In this document: in pieces, positions 46,676 to 54,937 of the stretch | Numbering within the stretch: the first letter of the stretch is position 1 | Layout of the letters: the number at the start of each line of letters is the position of its first letter | Source of the DNA: Methylibium rhizosphaerae | GTDB taxonomy: Bacteria > Pseudomonadota > Gammaproteobacteria > Burkholderiales > Burkholderiaceae_C | Assembly: GCF_006386545.1 (NCBI RefSeq) | Contig: NZ_SWAR01000004.1 | Location: 186,001 to 250,000 of the forward strand | Direction of reading: 5' to 3' | DNA length: 64,000 nucleotides | Notes under the pieces: model-generated | Databases searched by the model: none | Told to the model about the DNA's origin: nothing | What the model saw: the letters and a program-made list of their open reading frames with translations, nothing else | Translations under genes and position numbers: made by a program

Positions 46676-47554
46676 ATGAGCAGTACCACCCTCGCCCCGC
46701 CCGCCGTGGCGATACGCCGATTCGAAGAGGCGCCGCTCGGCGCCGAAGTGCTCGGCCTAGACCTGTCGCGCCCGGTGTCCGACGAGACCTTTCGCCGCAT
46801 CCATCGCGCGCACCTGGACCATCACGTCCTGGTGTTCCGCGACCTGCGCATCACGCCGCAGCAGCAGATCGAATTCAGCCGCCGCTTCGGGCCGCTGCAG
46901 ATCCATGTGCTGCACCAGTTCCAGCTGCCGGGCCACCCGGAGATCCTGGTCGTGTCCAACGTGGTCGAGGACGGCAAGCCGCTCGGCCTGGGCGACGCCG
47001 GCCACTACTGGCATTCGGACCTGTCGTACAAGGACAAGCCCAGCCTCGGCTCCATGCTGCATGCCCAGGAGCTGCCGGCCGAAGGCGGCGACACCCTGTT
47101 CGCGAACCAGCACCTCGCCTGGGAGAAGCTGCCGGCCTACCTGAAGCGGGCGGTGGAAGGCCGGCGCGCAGAACACTCCTACCTTGCGAAGTACGAAGCG
47201 CTGCGCCAGCGCAGCCCCTGGCGGCCGAAGCTCACCCAGCAGCAGATCGACGAGGTGAAGCCGGTGGTGCACCCGGTGGTGCGCACCCACCCGGAGACCG
47301 GCCGCAAGGCGCTGTTCGTCAGCGAGCACTTCACCACCCGCATCGTCGGCCTGCCTGAAGACGAAAGCGCAGAGCTGCTCGCGCGGCTTTTCGAGCACAC
47401 CACCCGACCGGAGCACGTGTACCGCCACCGCTGGCAGCCGCACGACATGGTGTTCTGGGACAACCGTTCGGTCACCCACCTGGCCACCGGCTGCCCCGGG
47501 CACCTGCGACGCAGACTCCACCGCACCACCATCGAAGGCGACGTGCCCTTCTGA
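46676..47554 (+). CDS. TauD/AtsK-type Fe(II)/2-oxoglutarate dioxygenase
   Basis: Family members release sulfite or sulfate from sulfonates or alkyl sulfates by oxygenation. This 292-residue protein has the iron ligands H113-x-D115 (YWHSDLSY) and the distal H268 (SVTHLATG), followed by the 2-oxoglutarate-binding arginine region (LRRRLHRTT). It precedes an ABC importer by 12 bases, which matches sulfur-scavenging operons such as tau or ats. The exact substrate cannot be read. Start MSSTTLAPP chosen over upstream frame. Confidence 0.92.
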   Translation: MSSTTLAPPAVAIRRFEEAPLGAEVLGLDLSRPVSDETFRRIHRAHLDHHVLVFRDLRITPQQQIEFSRRFGPLQIHVLHQFQLPGHPEILVVSNVVEDGKPLGLGDAGHYWHSDLSYKDKPSLGSMLHAQELPAEGGDTLFANQHLAWEKLPAYLKRAVEGRRAEHSYLAKYEALRQRSPWRPKLTQQQIDEVKPVVHPVVRTHPETGRKALFVSEHFTTRIVGLPEDESAELLARLFEHTTRPEHVYRHRWQPHDMVFWDNRSVTHLATGCPGHLRRRLHRTTIEGDVPF

Positions 47555-47566
47555 CATGGCCTCCTC

Positions 47567-48607
47567 ATGAACAAACCAGCATCACGCGCATCGCGCCGCA
47601 TCGCGACCCTCGCCGTCTCCTTCAGCCTGCTGGCCGCCGGCCTGCTCGGCACCTCGCTGCCTGCCCGGGCCGAAGAAGGCAAGCTGCGCATCGCCGAACA
47701 GTTCGGCATCGTGTACCTGCTGCTCAACGTGGCGCAGGAGCAGAAGCTCATCGAAAAGCATGGCAAGGCGCTCGGCCAGCCGGTGGAGGTGGAGTTCGTC
47801 AAGCTCTCGGGCGGCGCGGCCGTCAACGAGGCCTTGCTGGCAGGCTCCATCGACATTGCGGGAGCCGGCGTGGGCCCGCTGCTCACCCTGTGGGACCGAA
47901 CGCTCGGCAAACAGAACGTGAAGGGTGTCGCCTCGCTCGGAAACTTTCCGTACTACCTCACCAGCAACAACCCGGCGGTGAAGACGATCGCCGACTTCAC
48001 CGACAAGGACCGCATCGCCCTGCCGGCGGTTGGCGTGTCGGTGCAGTCGCGCATCCTGCAGCTCGCCTCGGCGCGGCTGTGGGGCGATGCCCAGTACAAC
48101 CGGCTCGACAAGATCACCGTCGCGCTGCCGCATCCCGAAGCCACCGCCGCCATCATCAAGGGCGGCACCGAGATCACCGGCCACTTCGGCAACCCGCCGT
48201 TCCAGGAGCAGGGCCTGGCCGGCAACCCGAACGCCCGCATCGTGCTGAAGAGCTACGACGTGCTGGGCGGCCCGTCGTCGGCCACGGTGCTCTATGCCAC
48301 CGAGAAGTTCCGCAACGAAAGCCCGAAGACCTACAAGGCCTTCGTGAGCGCGCTGGCCGAAGCGGCGCAGTTCGTGCGCGCCAACCCGGAGGCCGCGGCC
48401 GACATCTTCATTCGCACCAACCACTCGAACGTCGATCGCAAGCTGCTCCTGTCCATCATTCGCAACCCCGAGGTCGAGTTCAAGCTGACGCCGCAGAACA
48501 CGCAGGCGCTGGCCGCCTTCATGTTCCGGGTGGGTGCGATCAGGAACAAGCCCGCGTCGGTGAAAGACTACTTCTTCGACGACGCGCACAACGCGCAAGG
48601 CAGCTGA
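47567..48607 (+). CDS. Periplasmic substrate-binding protein of a sulfonate/nitrate-type ABC importer
   Basis: This 346-residue protein has a signal peptide (cleavage near ARA|EEGK) and the SsuA/TauA-like fold with LSGGAAVNEALLAGSIDIAGAG. It presents substrate to the permease and ATPase encoded next (two-base gap to the ATPase gene). The upstream dioxygenase suggests an organosulfur ligand. Confidence 0.9.
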   Translation: MNKPASRASRRIATLAVSFSLLAAGLLGTSLPARAEEGKLRIAEQFGIVYLLLNVAQEQKLIEKHGKALGQPVEVEFVKLSGGAAVNEALLAGSIDIAGAGVGPLLTLWDRTLGKQNVKGVASLGNFPYYLTSNNPAVKTIADFTDKDRIALPAVGVSVQSRILQLASARLWGDAQYNRLDKITVALPHPEATAAIIKGGTEITGHFGNPPFQEQGLAGNPNARIVLKSYDVLGGPSSATVLYATEKFRNESPKTYKAFVSALAEAAQFVRANPEAAADIFIRTNHSNVDRKLLLSIIRNPEVEFKLTPQNTQALAAFMFRVGAIRNKPASVKDYFFDDAHNAQGS

Positions 48608-48609
48608 CG

Positions 48610-49503
48610 ATGGCGATCGTTCCCGGTGCCGTGCTGCGCGGCCATGAAGGCGAACTGCCCCCGCTGTTGCGGCCACAACCGTCGGCGGCTGCCGCCCGAG
48701 CCGCTTCACACCCCGCGCATGCGCCCTTGCTGCAGGCAGACGGCCTGACGCTCGAATACGCCACGGCCGAGCGGCTGGTGCGGGCCACCCACCGGGTGAG
48801 CTTCGACGTGCACCGTGCCGACCGCTTCGTGCTGCTCGGCCCCTCGGGCTGCGGCAAGTCGTCGCTGCTCAAGGCGGTGGCCGGCTTCATCGAACCGCGC
48901 GAAGGCGAGATCCGCCTCGAAGGCCAGGCCGTGCGGGAGCCGGGACCGGACCGCATCGTCGTGTTCCAGGAGTTCGACCAGCTGCCGCCGTGGAAGACGG
49001 TGCTCGCCAACGTGATGTTCCCGCTGCTGGCCAGCCGCCGGCTGCCGCGAGGCGAGGCGCGCGAACGCGCGCTCGACGCCCTGGCGCGGGTGGGGCTGGC
49101 GAGTTTTGCGCAGGCCTACCCCCACCAGCTGTCCGGCGGCATGAAGCAGCGGGTGGCCATTGCCCGCGCGCTCGCCATGCAGCCGAAGGTGCTGCTGATG
49201 GACGAGCCGTTTGCGGCGCTCGACGCGCTGACGCGCCGGCGCATGCAGGAAGAGCTGCTCTCGCTGTGGGACGACGTGCGCTTCACGCTGCTGTTCGTCA
49301 CGCACTCGATCGAGGAGGCGCTGGTGGTGGGCAGCCGCATCCTGCTGCTGTCGGCGCACCCGGGCCGGGTGCGGGCCGAACTGAACAGCCACCAGTTCCA
49401 CGCCGGCAGCCTCGGCAGCCCTGCCTTCCAGGCGCAGGCGCAACGCATCCATTCGCTGCTGTTCGAAGAACACGAAGGGGACGAAAAGGAGGTGGCGGGA
49501 TGA
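48610..49503 (+). CDS. ABC transporter ATP-binding protein (SsuB/TauB-like)
   Basis: This 297-residue ATPase has Walker A GPSGCGKSS, signature LSGGMKQRVAIARAL and Walker B LLMDEPFAALD, with the switch His in VTHSIEEA. The first 40 residues are a variable extension. It overlaps the permease start (ATGA) and drives import with the binding protein before it. Confidence 0.95.
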   Translation: MAIVPGAVLRGHEGELPPLLRPQPSAAAARAASHPAHAPLLQADGLTLEYATAERLVRATHRVSFDVHRADRFVLLGPSGCGKSSLLKAVAGFIEPREGEIRLEGQAVREPGPDRIVVFQEFDQLPPWKTVLANVMFPLLASRRLPRGEARERALDALARVGLASFAQAYPHQLSGGMKQRVAIARALAMQPKVLLMDEPFAALDALTRRRMQEELLSLWDDVRFTLLFVTHSIEEALVVGSRILLLSAHPGRVRAELNSHQFHAGSLGSPAFQAQAQRIHSLLFEEHEGDEKEVAG

Positions 49504-50372
49504 GTGCCGTGCTGCCGCCCGTGCGCGACGAGTTCGAGCGCACGCTGCCGCCGCTCGAAGACGAACTGGCCGTGGAGCGCCCGCGCTCGCGCTGGCAGCG
49601 CTGGTGGGGCCACGCAACGCTGCGCAAGGCGCTCATCGTCGCGCTGCTGGCGCTGCTGTGGGAGGCAGTGGCGCGCTGGGCCGCCAACGACCTGCTGCTG
49701 CCCGCCTTCACCCAGACCGCACGTGCCTTTGCGCAGGGCATCGCCAGCGGCGAGCTGCCCGCCAAGGCCGGCATCTCGCTGGGCCTGCTGCTGCAGGGCT
49801 ACGGCCTGGGCATCGCGGCGGCGTTCGTGCTCACCACGCTGGCGGTATCCACCCAGCTGGGCCGAGACCTGCTGGCCACGCTGACCTCGATGTTCAACCC
49901 CCTGCCGGCCATTGCGCTGCTGCCGCTGGCGCTGCTGTGGTTCGGCCTCGGCAAGGCCAGCCTCGTTTTCGTGCTGGTGCATTCGGTGCTGTGGCCGCTG
50001 GCGCTCAACACATACGCCGGCTTCCAGGCCGTGCCTGAAACGCTGCGCATGGCCGGACGCAACTACGGCCTGCGCGGCCTGCGCTACGTGCTGGCCATCC
50101 TGGTGCCCTCGGCGCTGCCGGCCATCCTGGCCGGCCTGCGCATCGGCTGGGCGTTTGCCTGGCGCACGCTGATCGCCGCCGAGCTGTTCTTCGGCGCGTC
50201 GTCGGGCCGGGGCGGCCTGGGGTGGTACATCTTCCAGAACCGCAACGAGCTCTACACCGACCGGGTGTTCGCCGGCCTGGCGGCGGTGATCCTGATCGGG
50301 CTGCTCGTCGAGCACCTCGTGTTCGACAACGTCGAGCGGCTCACCGTGCGGCGCTGGGGCGTGCAGCGCTGA
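49500..50372 (+). CDS. ABC transporter permease (SsuC/TauC-like)
   Basis: This 290-residue protein has about six membrane helices and the cytoplasmic coupling loop (ALPAILAGLRIGWAFAWRTLIAAEL). It ends the dioxygenase-importer operon. The 3' end sits in a hairpin shared with the convergent HTH gene. Confidence 0.93.
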   Translation: MSAVLPPVRDEFERTLPPLEDELAVERPRSRWQRWWGHATLRKALIVALLALLWEAVARWAANDLLLPAFTQTARAFAQGIASGELPAKAGISLGLLLQGYGLGIAAAFVLTTLAVSTQLGRDLLATLTSMFNPLPAIALLPLALLWFGLGKASLVFVLVHSVLWPLALNTYAGFQAVPETLRMAGRNYGLRGLRYVLAILVPSALPAILAGLRIGWAFAWRTLIAAELFFGASSGRGGLGWYIFQNRNELYTDRVFAGLAAVILIGLLVEHLVFDNVERLTVRRWGVQR

Positions 50373-50400
50373 AGGCGCATCACGCGCATCACGCGCCTTC
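50371..50400. terminator. Bidirectional hairpin between permease and HTH genes
   Basis: GAAGGCGC and GCGCCTTC form a perfect 8-bp stem around a 14-base loop that itself repeats ATCACGCGC. It overlaps the ends of both convergent genes. There is no T-run. Confidence 0.5.
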
Positions 50401-50760
50401 GATCACGTCCTTCATCGCGAGCTTCAGCCGCTTGCGCCCTTCGGCGTTGGTGGCCCGCCAGGCCTTCAGCGCAAGGGCCAGGAACTGCTGTTCGGCCGCA
50501 CCCAGGCCTTGCTGCTCGCGTGCAGCATCGAGCCAGCCGCTCGGCTTGCCGCAGGCCGACTCGACCTGCCGCGCCAGCTTGTCGCCGATGGGCCGGCTGC
50601 TCTTGATCTGGCTCCACATGCTCGGGCTCATCTGCAGCTTCTGCGCAAACGACTGCTCCATGCCCTTGGGCGGCACACCAGCGCGCATCTGCTCTTCGGC
50701 ATACAGCTGGAAGAGGCTCAGGACGTTCTGTCGTCGATTGACGGTGATGTTGTCGGGCAC
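50389..50760 (-). CDS. Phage-repressor-like helix-turn-helix protein
   Basis: This 123-residue protein has a C1/Cro-like helix-turn-helix centred on FAQKLQMSPSMWSQIKSSRPIG, then a helical C-terminus. Translation most likely starts at GTG 50760 (VPDNITVNRRQN); no ATG is available upstream in frame without leaving coding character. It is divergent from a small transcription unit and could regulate it. The nearby palindrome at 51157 is one possible operator. Confidence 0.75.
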   Translation of the reverse strand: MPDNITVNRRQNVLSLFQLYAEEQMRAGVPPKGMEQSFAQKLQMSPSMWSQIKSSRPIGDKLARQVESACGKPSGWLDAAREQQGLGAAEQQFLALALKAWRATNAEGRKRLKLAMKDVIEGA

Positions 50761-50808
50761 GGATGCGGGGTCTGAAAAACGGGTTGAAGAAAATATTGTC
50801 GCACCCGC

Positions 50809-50837
50809 TTGACGCCGAAGTGAAGAGTCTTTACAGT
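50809..50837 (+). promoter_or_regulatory. Sigma-70 promoter of a short transcription unit
   Basis: TTGACG, a 17-base spacer and TACAGT. A perfect 8-bp hairpin (CTGAGGCG, CACT, CGCCTCAG; 50849-50868) lies a few bases after the expected start site. Confidence 0.6.
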
Positions 50838-50916
50838 CCGCATCCTCGCTGAGGCGCACTCGCCTCAGTGCAACGAATCCGAACCGAAGCAACCCACACC
50901 CGACCGAAAGCTCATC

Positions 50917-51087
50917 GTGAAAACCCAAGGCCACATCACCCACCGCTCGCTGTCCCCACGGGGTCGGTGTGCGTTCGTGCGTGCGTGCCTTCACGGGTCG
51001 AACGCACTGCATTTCGGCAAGAGCCAGCGACCGGTCGCGTCGCTGGGTGACGAGGATGGGTTGCATCCGGGCAAGGGAGGCGCGTAG
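50917..51087 (+). CDS. Possible small protein inside the short transcription unit
   Basis: A 56-codon frame beginning GTG AAA ACC CAA (MKTQGHITHRS) ends with TAG 32 bases before a strong terminator. It has only a weak ribosome site (GAAAG) and no family I recognise. The same stretch could equally be part of a noncoding RNA of about 310 bases. I list it because promoter, frame and terminator fit in order. Confidence 0.3.
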   Translation: MKTQGHITHRSLSPRGRCAFVRACLHGSNALHFGKSQRPVASLGDEDGLHPGKGGA

Positions 51088-51118
51088 GCAGCGCACCTCC
51101 ACTCGAACACACATGTCG

Positions 51119-51155
51119 AGGCCCGGTTCCGCAAGGATCCGGGCCTTTTTGTTTT
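51119..51155 (+). terminator. Strong intrinsic terminator
   Basis: AGGCCCGG/CCGGGCCT with an inner TCC-GCAA-GGA tetraloop helix is followed by TTTTTGTTTT. It defines the 3' end of the unit that starts at the 50809 promoter. Confidence 0.85.
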
Positions 51156-51156
51156 G

Positions 51157-51174
51157 CGTGTTCCCAGGAACACG
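51157..51174. repeat. 18-bp palindrome, possible operator
   Basis: CGTGTTCCCAGGAACACG has perfect 8-bp arms around two bases and starts just after the terminator T-run. The size suits a dimeric helix-turn-helix repressor. The rest of 51175-51463 holds no gene I can support, apart from a hairpin GCCCTCG/CGAGGGC at 51410-51437. Confidence 0.45.
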
Positions 51175-51463
51175 ACGCGAGCCGCACGCACGACTGGGTG
51201 CAAGGCGGGCTCGCCTGCCACATCTCATTGCGGGTGTGCTTGGCACAACGGACGGATACATGCTCCGCAAGCGCAGGAGCGGCCGGTATGTGCGCTGCGG
51301 GGACGCCCGCATCGTGCAGCGAGACAGCGCTGAGTGAAGGACCGCCTTCGCGCTCGCGCCGGAGCACAACCGCAATGGGATCGAGATTCAGAAGCCCAGA
51401 AAGAACGAAGCCCTCGTCGAGCTCACGCTTCGAGGGCGGAAACCGGCCGCAACGAATGGGCGG

Positions 51464-51523
51464 CTCCGGAACCCGTCACCGGAAACCATCAGCCTGCTGG
51501 TTCAAATCCAGTTCCGGAGTCCA
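51464..51523 (+). pseudogene. tRNA remnant lacking the D-arm
   Basis: A perfect 7-bp acceptor helix (CTCCGGA, 51464-51470; TCCGGAG, 51513-51519), a correct T-arm (GCTGG, loop TTCAAAT, CCAGT) stacked directly on it, and T then CCA are visible. Only 25 bases separate acceptor and T-arm instead of about 41, with no D-arm and no convincing anticodon stem. It ends one base before tRNA-Pro. It is either a decayed tRNA or a tRNA-like RNA. Confidence 0.6.
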
Positions 51524-51524
51524 T

Positions 51525-51600
51525 CTCGGTGTAGCGCAGTGGGTAGCGCGCATGCCTTGGGAGCATGAGGTCGTCCGTTCGATCCGGACCGCCGAGACCA
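51525..51600 (+). tRNA. tRNA-Pro (anticodon TGG)
   Basis: A full cloverleaf is readable. The acceptor stem is CTCGGTG/CGCCGAG, with discriminator A and encoded CCA. The anticodon stem CATGC/GCATG holds the loop CTTGGGA, giving anticodon TGG, and the T-loop is TTCGATC. A partial tRNA 5' end (GTGGCCGTAGCTCAG, from about 51618) follows before the HNH gene. It sits immediately after the tRNA remnant, so both probably share a transcript. Confidence 0.95.
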
Positions 51601-51669
51601 GTTCGTGTGCGTTCAGGTGTGGCCGTAGCTCAGCGCCATGACGCCGAAGGAAGAGAGGAGGCACCCACG

Positions 51670-52248
51670 ATGCACCAGCACACGCCACACCAGCACGTCC
51701 TGCAACTCGACATCCAGGGCACGCCGCAGCGTTGGATCACGCTGGAACAGGCTGCCCTGCACTACGCCACCGACACGGTGGCCTGGGTCGAAGGCGAGGC
51801 GCCGCTGCACACGCTGCGCGGCGGCATCAACGCGGCCACCGGTCGCCCGTCGCGCATCGAAGTCCACCCCATCATCGCCCTGCGAGGCGCGTCGCGCATC
51901 AACCTGTTCGACGTGACGCCGTCGTTCGCGAAGCACAAGCTGTTTCGCCGCGACCGCTTCACCTGCGCGTACTGCAGCCTGCAGTTTCACGAACGGGACC
52001 TGCAATGCGAACACATCGTGCCCGAGTCGCGTGGCGGCGGCTGGACGTGGATGAACCTCGTCACCGCCTGCGCCGCGTGCAACGGCCGCAAGGCCGACCG
52101 CACGCCGGACGAAGCGGGCATGCCGCTCGTCTACCTGCCCTACGTGCCCAGCCGCTTCGAGGACTTCCTGCTCGAAGGCCGCCACATCCGTGCTGACGTG
52201 CACGAGTGGCTGGCCGCGCGGCTGCCGAAGGGTTCGCGGCTGGGTTGA
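51670..52248 (+). CDS. HNH endonuclease
   Basis: This 192-residue protein has an HNH domain with zinc cysteines C99-x-x-C102 and C134-x-x-C137, the catalytic E114-H115 (QCEHIVPES) and N129. The first 90 residues are a beta-rich N-terminal domain of unknown role. The AGGAGG ribosome site nine bases before ATG 51670 is strong. It follows tRNA-Pro by 69 bases and could be co-transcribed with it. The target nucleic acid is unknown; HNH genes inside tRNA clusters are a recurrent association. Confidence 0.9.
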   Translation: MHQHTPHQHVLQLDIQGTPQRWITLEQAALHYATDTVAWVEGEAPLHTLRGGINAATGRPSRIEVHPIIALRGASRINLFDVTPSFAKHKLFRRDRFTCAYCSLQFHERDLQCEHIVPESRGGGWTWMNLVTACAACNGRKADRTPDEAGMPLVYLPYVPSRFEDFLLEGRHIRADVHEWLAARLPKGSRLG

Positions 52249-52268
52249 GCGAGAACCGACCCGAAGCA

Positions 52269-52300
52269 AGAAGGGGGCGCCGAATTCGGCGCCCCCTTCT
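52269..52300. terminator. Long palindromic terminator after the HNH gene
   Basis: The stretch 52269-52300 is a perfect palindrome, with a stem of about 14 bp (AGAAGGGGGCGCCG and its complement) around AATT, followed by TCTTTG. It separates the HNH gene from the convergent gene at 52321. Confidence 0.8.
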
Positions 52301-52320
52301 TCTTTGCCGCGAGCGCGGCT

Positions 52321-53073
52321 TCAACGCAGGCCGTGGCGGGCCAGCGTCCGGCCGTCGAGCTGGCGCTTGGCCACGGCCGCGGCGTCGCCGCGCCCGTAGG
52401 CCTGCGCCAGCAACTCACGGTTTGCCACGCTCACCGGCCGCCGGAGCACGACGTCGTACACCGGTGCATCGCCTTGCAGCGGTTGCAGCAGCACCTCGTA
52501 CCAAATGCCCTCGATGCGATGCCATTGCCGGTCGTGGCCGAGCCCCGCCACGCCGATTCGGCGATCGGGATGGCCTTGCCGGGCCTTGGCCGCGCGTTCG
52601 AGCCTGAGCTGCTGCGCCGCCTTCTCGCGTGCCCGGTTGACCAGCAGCAGGCCGGTGCGTGGATGCACGTACATCTCGTACCGCGAGTCCGCCAGCGACT
52701 CGGTGCCGCGCCAGCTGCGCACCCGCACTTCGCCGTCCACCAGCACCGTCTCCAGTGCCACGCGGTCGCCGATGTGCTGGAACAGGTGGTTCTGCACGAC
52801 GTTGCGACGGTCCAGCCCGGCACAGAGCTCGCCATACACCAGGCGCCACGGACGGTCGACCTGCTGGCGCAGGTAGCGGTAAAGCGGCCCCAGGTGTTCG
52901 CCGAAGTGTTTCCAGGCGAGGCCATCGCGCTTCATGCCCAGGTGGCTGCGCGCGCCCTCTCCGTCCGGGTCGACCTGGTTCCACCGCTTGCGGCGGCTGC
53001 CCTGAATGGCGCGCGCCTGTGCGCGCCCGTGGCGCGGTTCATCGACCAGCACCTTGCTCATGTCCTCACGCAT
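52321..53073 (-). CDS. Unrecognised protein next to the RNA ligase
   Basis: About 250 residues, basic, cytosolic, without known motif. It begins MREDMSKVLVDEPRHGR. I recall similar proteins starting MSKV.V.RPR near RtcB and tRNA genes in other bacteria, but cannot verify that here. ATG 53073 has AAGGAG six bases upstream; ATG 53079 and ATG 53061 are alternatives. It is convergent with the HNH gene and divergent from the RtcB gene, so it may share the 53.1-53.5 kb spacer as control region. Confidence 0.7.
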   Translation of the reverse strand: MREDMSKVLVDEPRHGRAQARAIQGSRRKRWNQVDPDGEGARSHLGMKRDGLAWKHFGEHLGPLYRYLRQQVDRPWRLVYGELCAGLDRRNVVQNHLFQHIGDRVALETVLVDGEVRVRSWRGTESLADSRYEMYVHPRTGLLLVNRAREKAAQQLRLERAAKARQGHPDRRIGVAGLGHDRQWHRIEGIWYEVLLQPLQGDAPVYDVVLRRPVSVANRELLAQAYGRGDAAAVAKRQLDGRTLARHGLR

Positions 53074-53380
53074 GGCCATCTCCTTGGCGGCTGCGCGAGG
53101 TCTTTCGAGTGCCCATGGGGGGCCTCCTTCAACACTCTGGAACGCCTGGCATCTGCAACGCGCCGCGCCCGGCAGCGGCGGGCCCGGGCGTTCAGGAGGC
53201 GAAGGATCTTCGGGCCTTCAGCGCGTGTTCAACGGTGATCAGCACATCGACCGTCGCGCGCCAGGCATTGGCGCAACGGTCAGTGCATCGGGCGATGGCA
53301 CTGGGACATGGGTCTGCGGTTGCGTCGGTTCATGAGAAGGCGCGAATCATAGGCACGCAGCGGGAAGCGTCAAGCCCCGC

Positions 53381-53409
53381 TTGGCAGGAGGCGCGCGAGC
53401 CCCTACACT
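53381..53409 (+). promoter_or_regulatory. Sigma-70 promoter of the RtcB-family gene
   Basis: TTGGCA, a 17-base spacer and TACACT give a start site near 53416 and a 5' leader of about 120 bases with a stem (CTCTTTTCG/CGACAAGAG, one mismatch). I see no sigma-54 site or RtcR-type regulator here. The remaining spacer 53080-53380 has no supportable gene. Confidence 0.55.
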
Positions 53410-53534
53410 CGCGCCCTCTCTTTTCGACTGCTGCTGCGACAAGAGGCTCACCGCTCCGGCTTGCTTCGGGGCGCAATCCTTTCCGCCCGGCGCGCTGCCG
53501 GGTTGGCGGTACCTGCCGCCGAGATCGCAGCATC

Positions 53535-54929
53535 ATGTCTCACCTGAATCGACTCCAGCGAGCCTTCGCGCGCTCGCGCATCGACCTTCGCTATGAGGGC
53601 GGCGTCTATCACGTCCGCGACGACGTCGCCGACGCCTCCATCCTGTTGCCTGCCTCCTTGCCGCTGGAGGACAAGGCAGTGCGCCAGCTGCTCGCGTTCG
53701 CCTCCGTCCGCTCGCCCGAGGGCGAGCCCGTCGTGTGCGCGGCCTGTGCTACGCCGGATTTCCACCCCGGATCCGTCGCCCCCGTCGGCTCCATCGTCGC
53801 CACGGAGGGTGACGCCGTCATCCCGGCAGCCATCGGCACGGACATCAACTGCGGCATGCGGCTGCTGTCGACCGGGTTGTCGCTGGCCGCACTGGCTCCA
53901 GACAAGACTCGGCTGGTCAACCGCCTGAAGTCGGTCCTGCTGGACAACGAGCGCGACGTGCCGGTGGCCACATCCGCCTTCAAGGCACTGTTCGACGTCG
54001 GCCCCGAAGCCTTCGTGGACTCGATCGTGCCTCACGGCCTTTGGGCACGGGCAGACCGCGGCCGGATCACCGATGAGATCCGCAACTCGATCGGCCTCGA
54101 CGAGTTCCGGGCTCACTCACGACATGCACCCGATGCATTCGTACGAGGGCGGCAGACGTACCGCGACCCTTGCCTCGGCACGCCGGGATCGGGCAACCAC
54201 TTCGTCGAGCTGCAGGTGGTCGACGCGGTGTTCGACCGCCACGCGGCCTACGCCGCCGGCCTGAAGGTGGGCGAGGTCGTGGTCATGATTCACAGCGGCT
54301 CGCGCGACCTCGGCTTCCATGTCGGCGCGCGATGGATGGACCGCGCCCGCGACTCCTGGCCGCGTGGCGTCCGGCATCCCGAGAGCAAGCTGTACGCGCT
54401 CACTGGCCCATTGGCAAGCGAATACATGGAAGCCATGGGCGTGGCCGCGCGCTATGCGTGGCTCAACCGTGTCGTCCTGGCTGAACTGGTTCGCGGTGCC
54501 CTTGAAGATGTGTTTGCCGTGGACCGCTCCCGCCTGGTGGTCGACGTTCCGCACAACGTGGTCCTGCATGAGGGCGGCATGAACATCCATCGCAAGGGCG
54601 CAACACCGGCGCGGGAAGGGGACCTTGCATTGATACCGGGCTCCATGGGGGATCACTCGTTCATCGCAAAGGGCATGGGCAATGCCCGCTGGCTTTGGTC
54701 CTGCAGCCATGGCGCCGGCCGCAGGGTGCGGCGACAGGAAGCGCGGGCGCGAAAGTTCAGCGCCCCTCAGCACGCCGGGTGGGAGTGCATCACCTTGCGC
54801 GAGGAACGCCGCATCGAGGAGGCACCAGAGGCCTACAAGCCCATCGGTCCGGTCATCGAAGCACAGGAAGAGGCTGGCCTGATCTGCCCTGTTGCACGCC
54901 TGCGCCCGTGGGTCACGTTCAAGGCTTGA
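53535..54929 (+). CDS. RtcB-family RNA ligase
   Basis: RtcB joins RNA 3'-phosphate (or 2',3'-cyclic phosphate) to 5'-OH ends using GTP and Mn. This 464-residue protein has GTDINCGMR (D103, C106 as metal ligands), GSGNHFVEL, IHSGSRDLG, PHNVVLHEGG and the guanylylated His in CSHGAGRR. All ligand positions are present, so it should be active. No rtcA or archease gene lies nearby. Neighbouring tRNA pieces and a nuclease suggest repair of cut tRNA. Confidence 0.93.
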   Translation: MSHLNRLQRAFARSRIDLRYEGGVYHVRDDVADASILLPASLPLEDKAVRQLLAFASVRSPEGEPVVCAACATPDFHPGSVAPVGSIVATEGDAVIPAAIGTDINCGMRLLSTGLSLAALAPDKTRLVNRLKSVLLDNERDVPVATSAFKALFDVGPEAFVDSIVPHGLWARADRGRITDEIRNSIGLDEFRAHSRHAPDAFVRGRQTYRDPCLGTPGSGNHFVELQVVDAVFDRHAAYAAGLKVGEVVVMIHSGSRDLGFHVGARWMDRARDSWPRGVRHPESKLYALTGPLASEYMEAMGVAARYAWLNRVVLAELVRGALEDVFAVDRSRLVVDVPHNVVLHEGGMNIHRKGATPAREGDLALIPGSMGDHSFIAKGMGNARWLWSCSHGAGRRVRRQEARARKFSAPQHAGWECITLREERRIEEAPEAYKPIGPVIEAQEEAGLICPVARLRPWVTFKA

Positions 54930-54937
54930 GCGGCCGG

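Noticed and set aside
51240-51255. A sigma-54 promoter at TGGCAC before the tRNA cluster
   Set aside because: The -12 half reads ACGGA, without the required GC.
51464-51640. A circularly permuted tRNA made of the upstream 3' half and the downstream 5' fragment
   Set aside because: The acceptor strands do not pair (GTGGCCG against TCCGGAG) and the upstream piece has its own matching acceptor strand.
53080-53534. An rtcA/rtcR-type operon with sigma-54 control upstream of the RtcB gene
   Set aside because: No rtcA, no RtcR regulator and no -24/-12 site; a sigma-70 promoter is visible instead.
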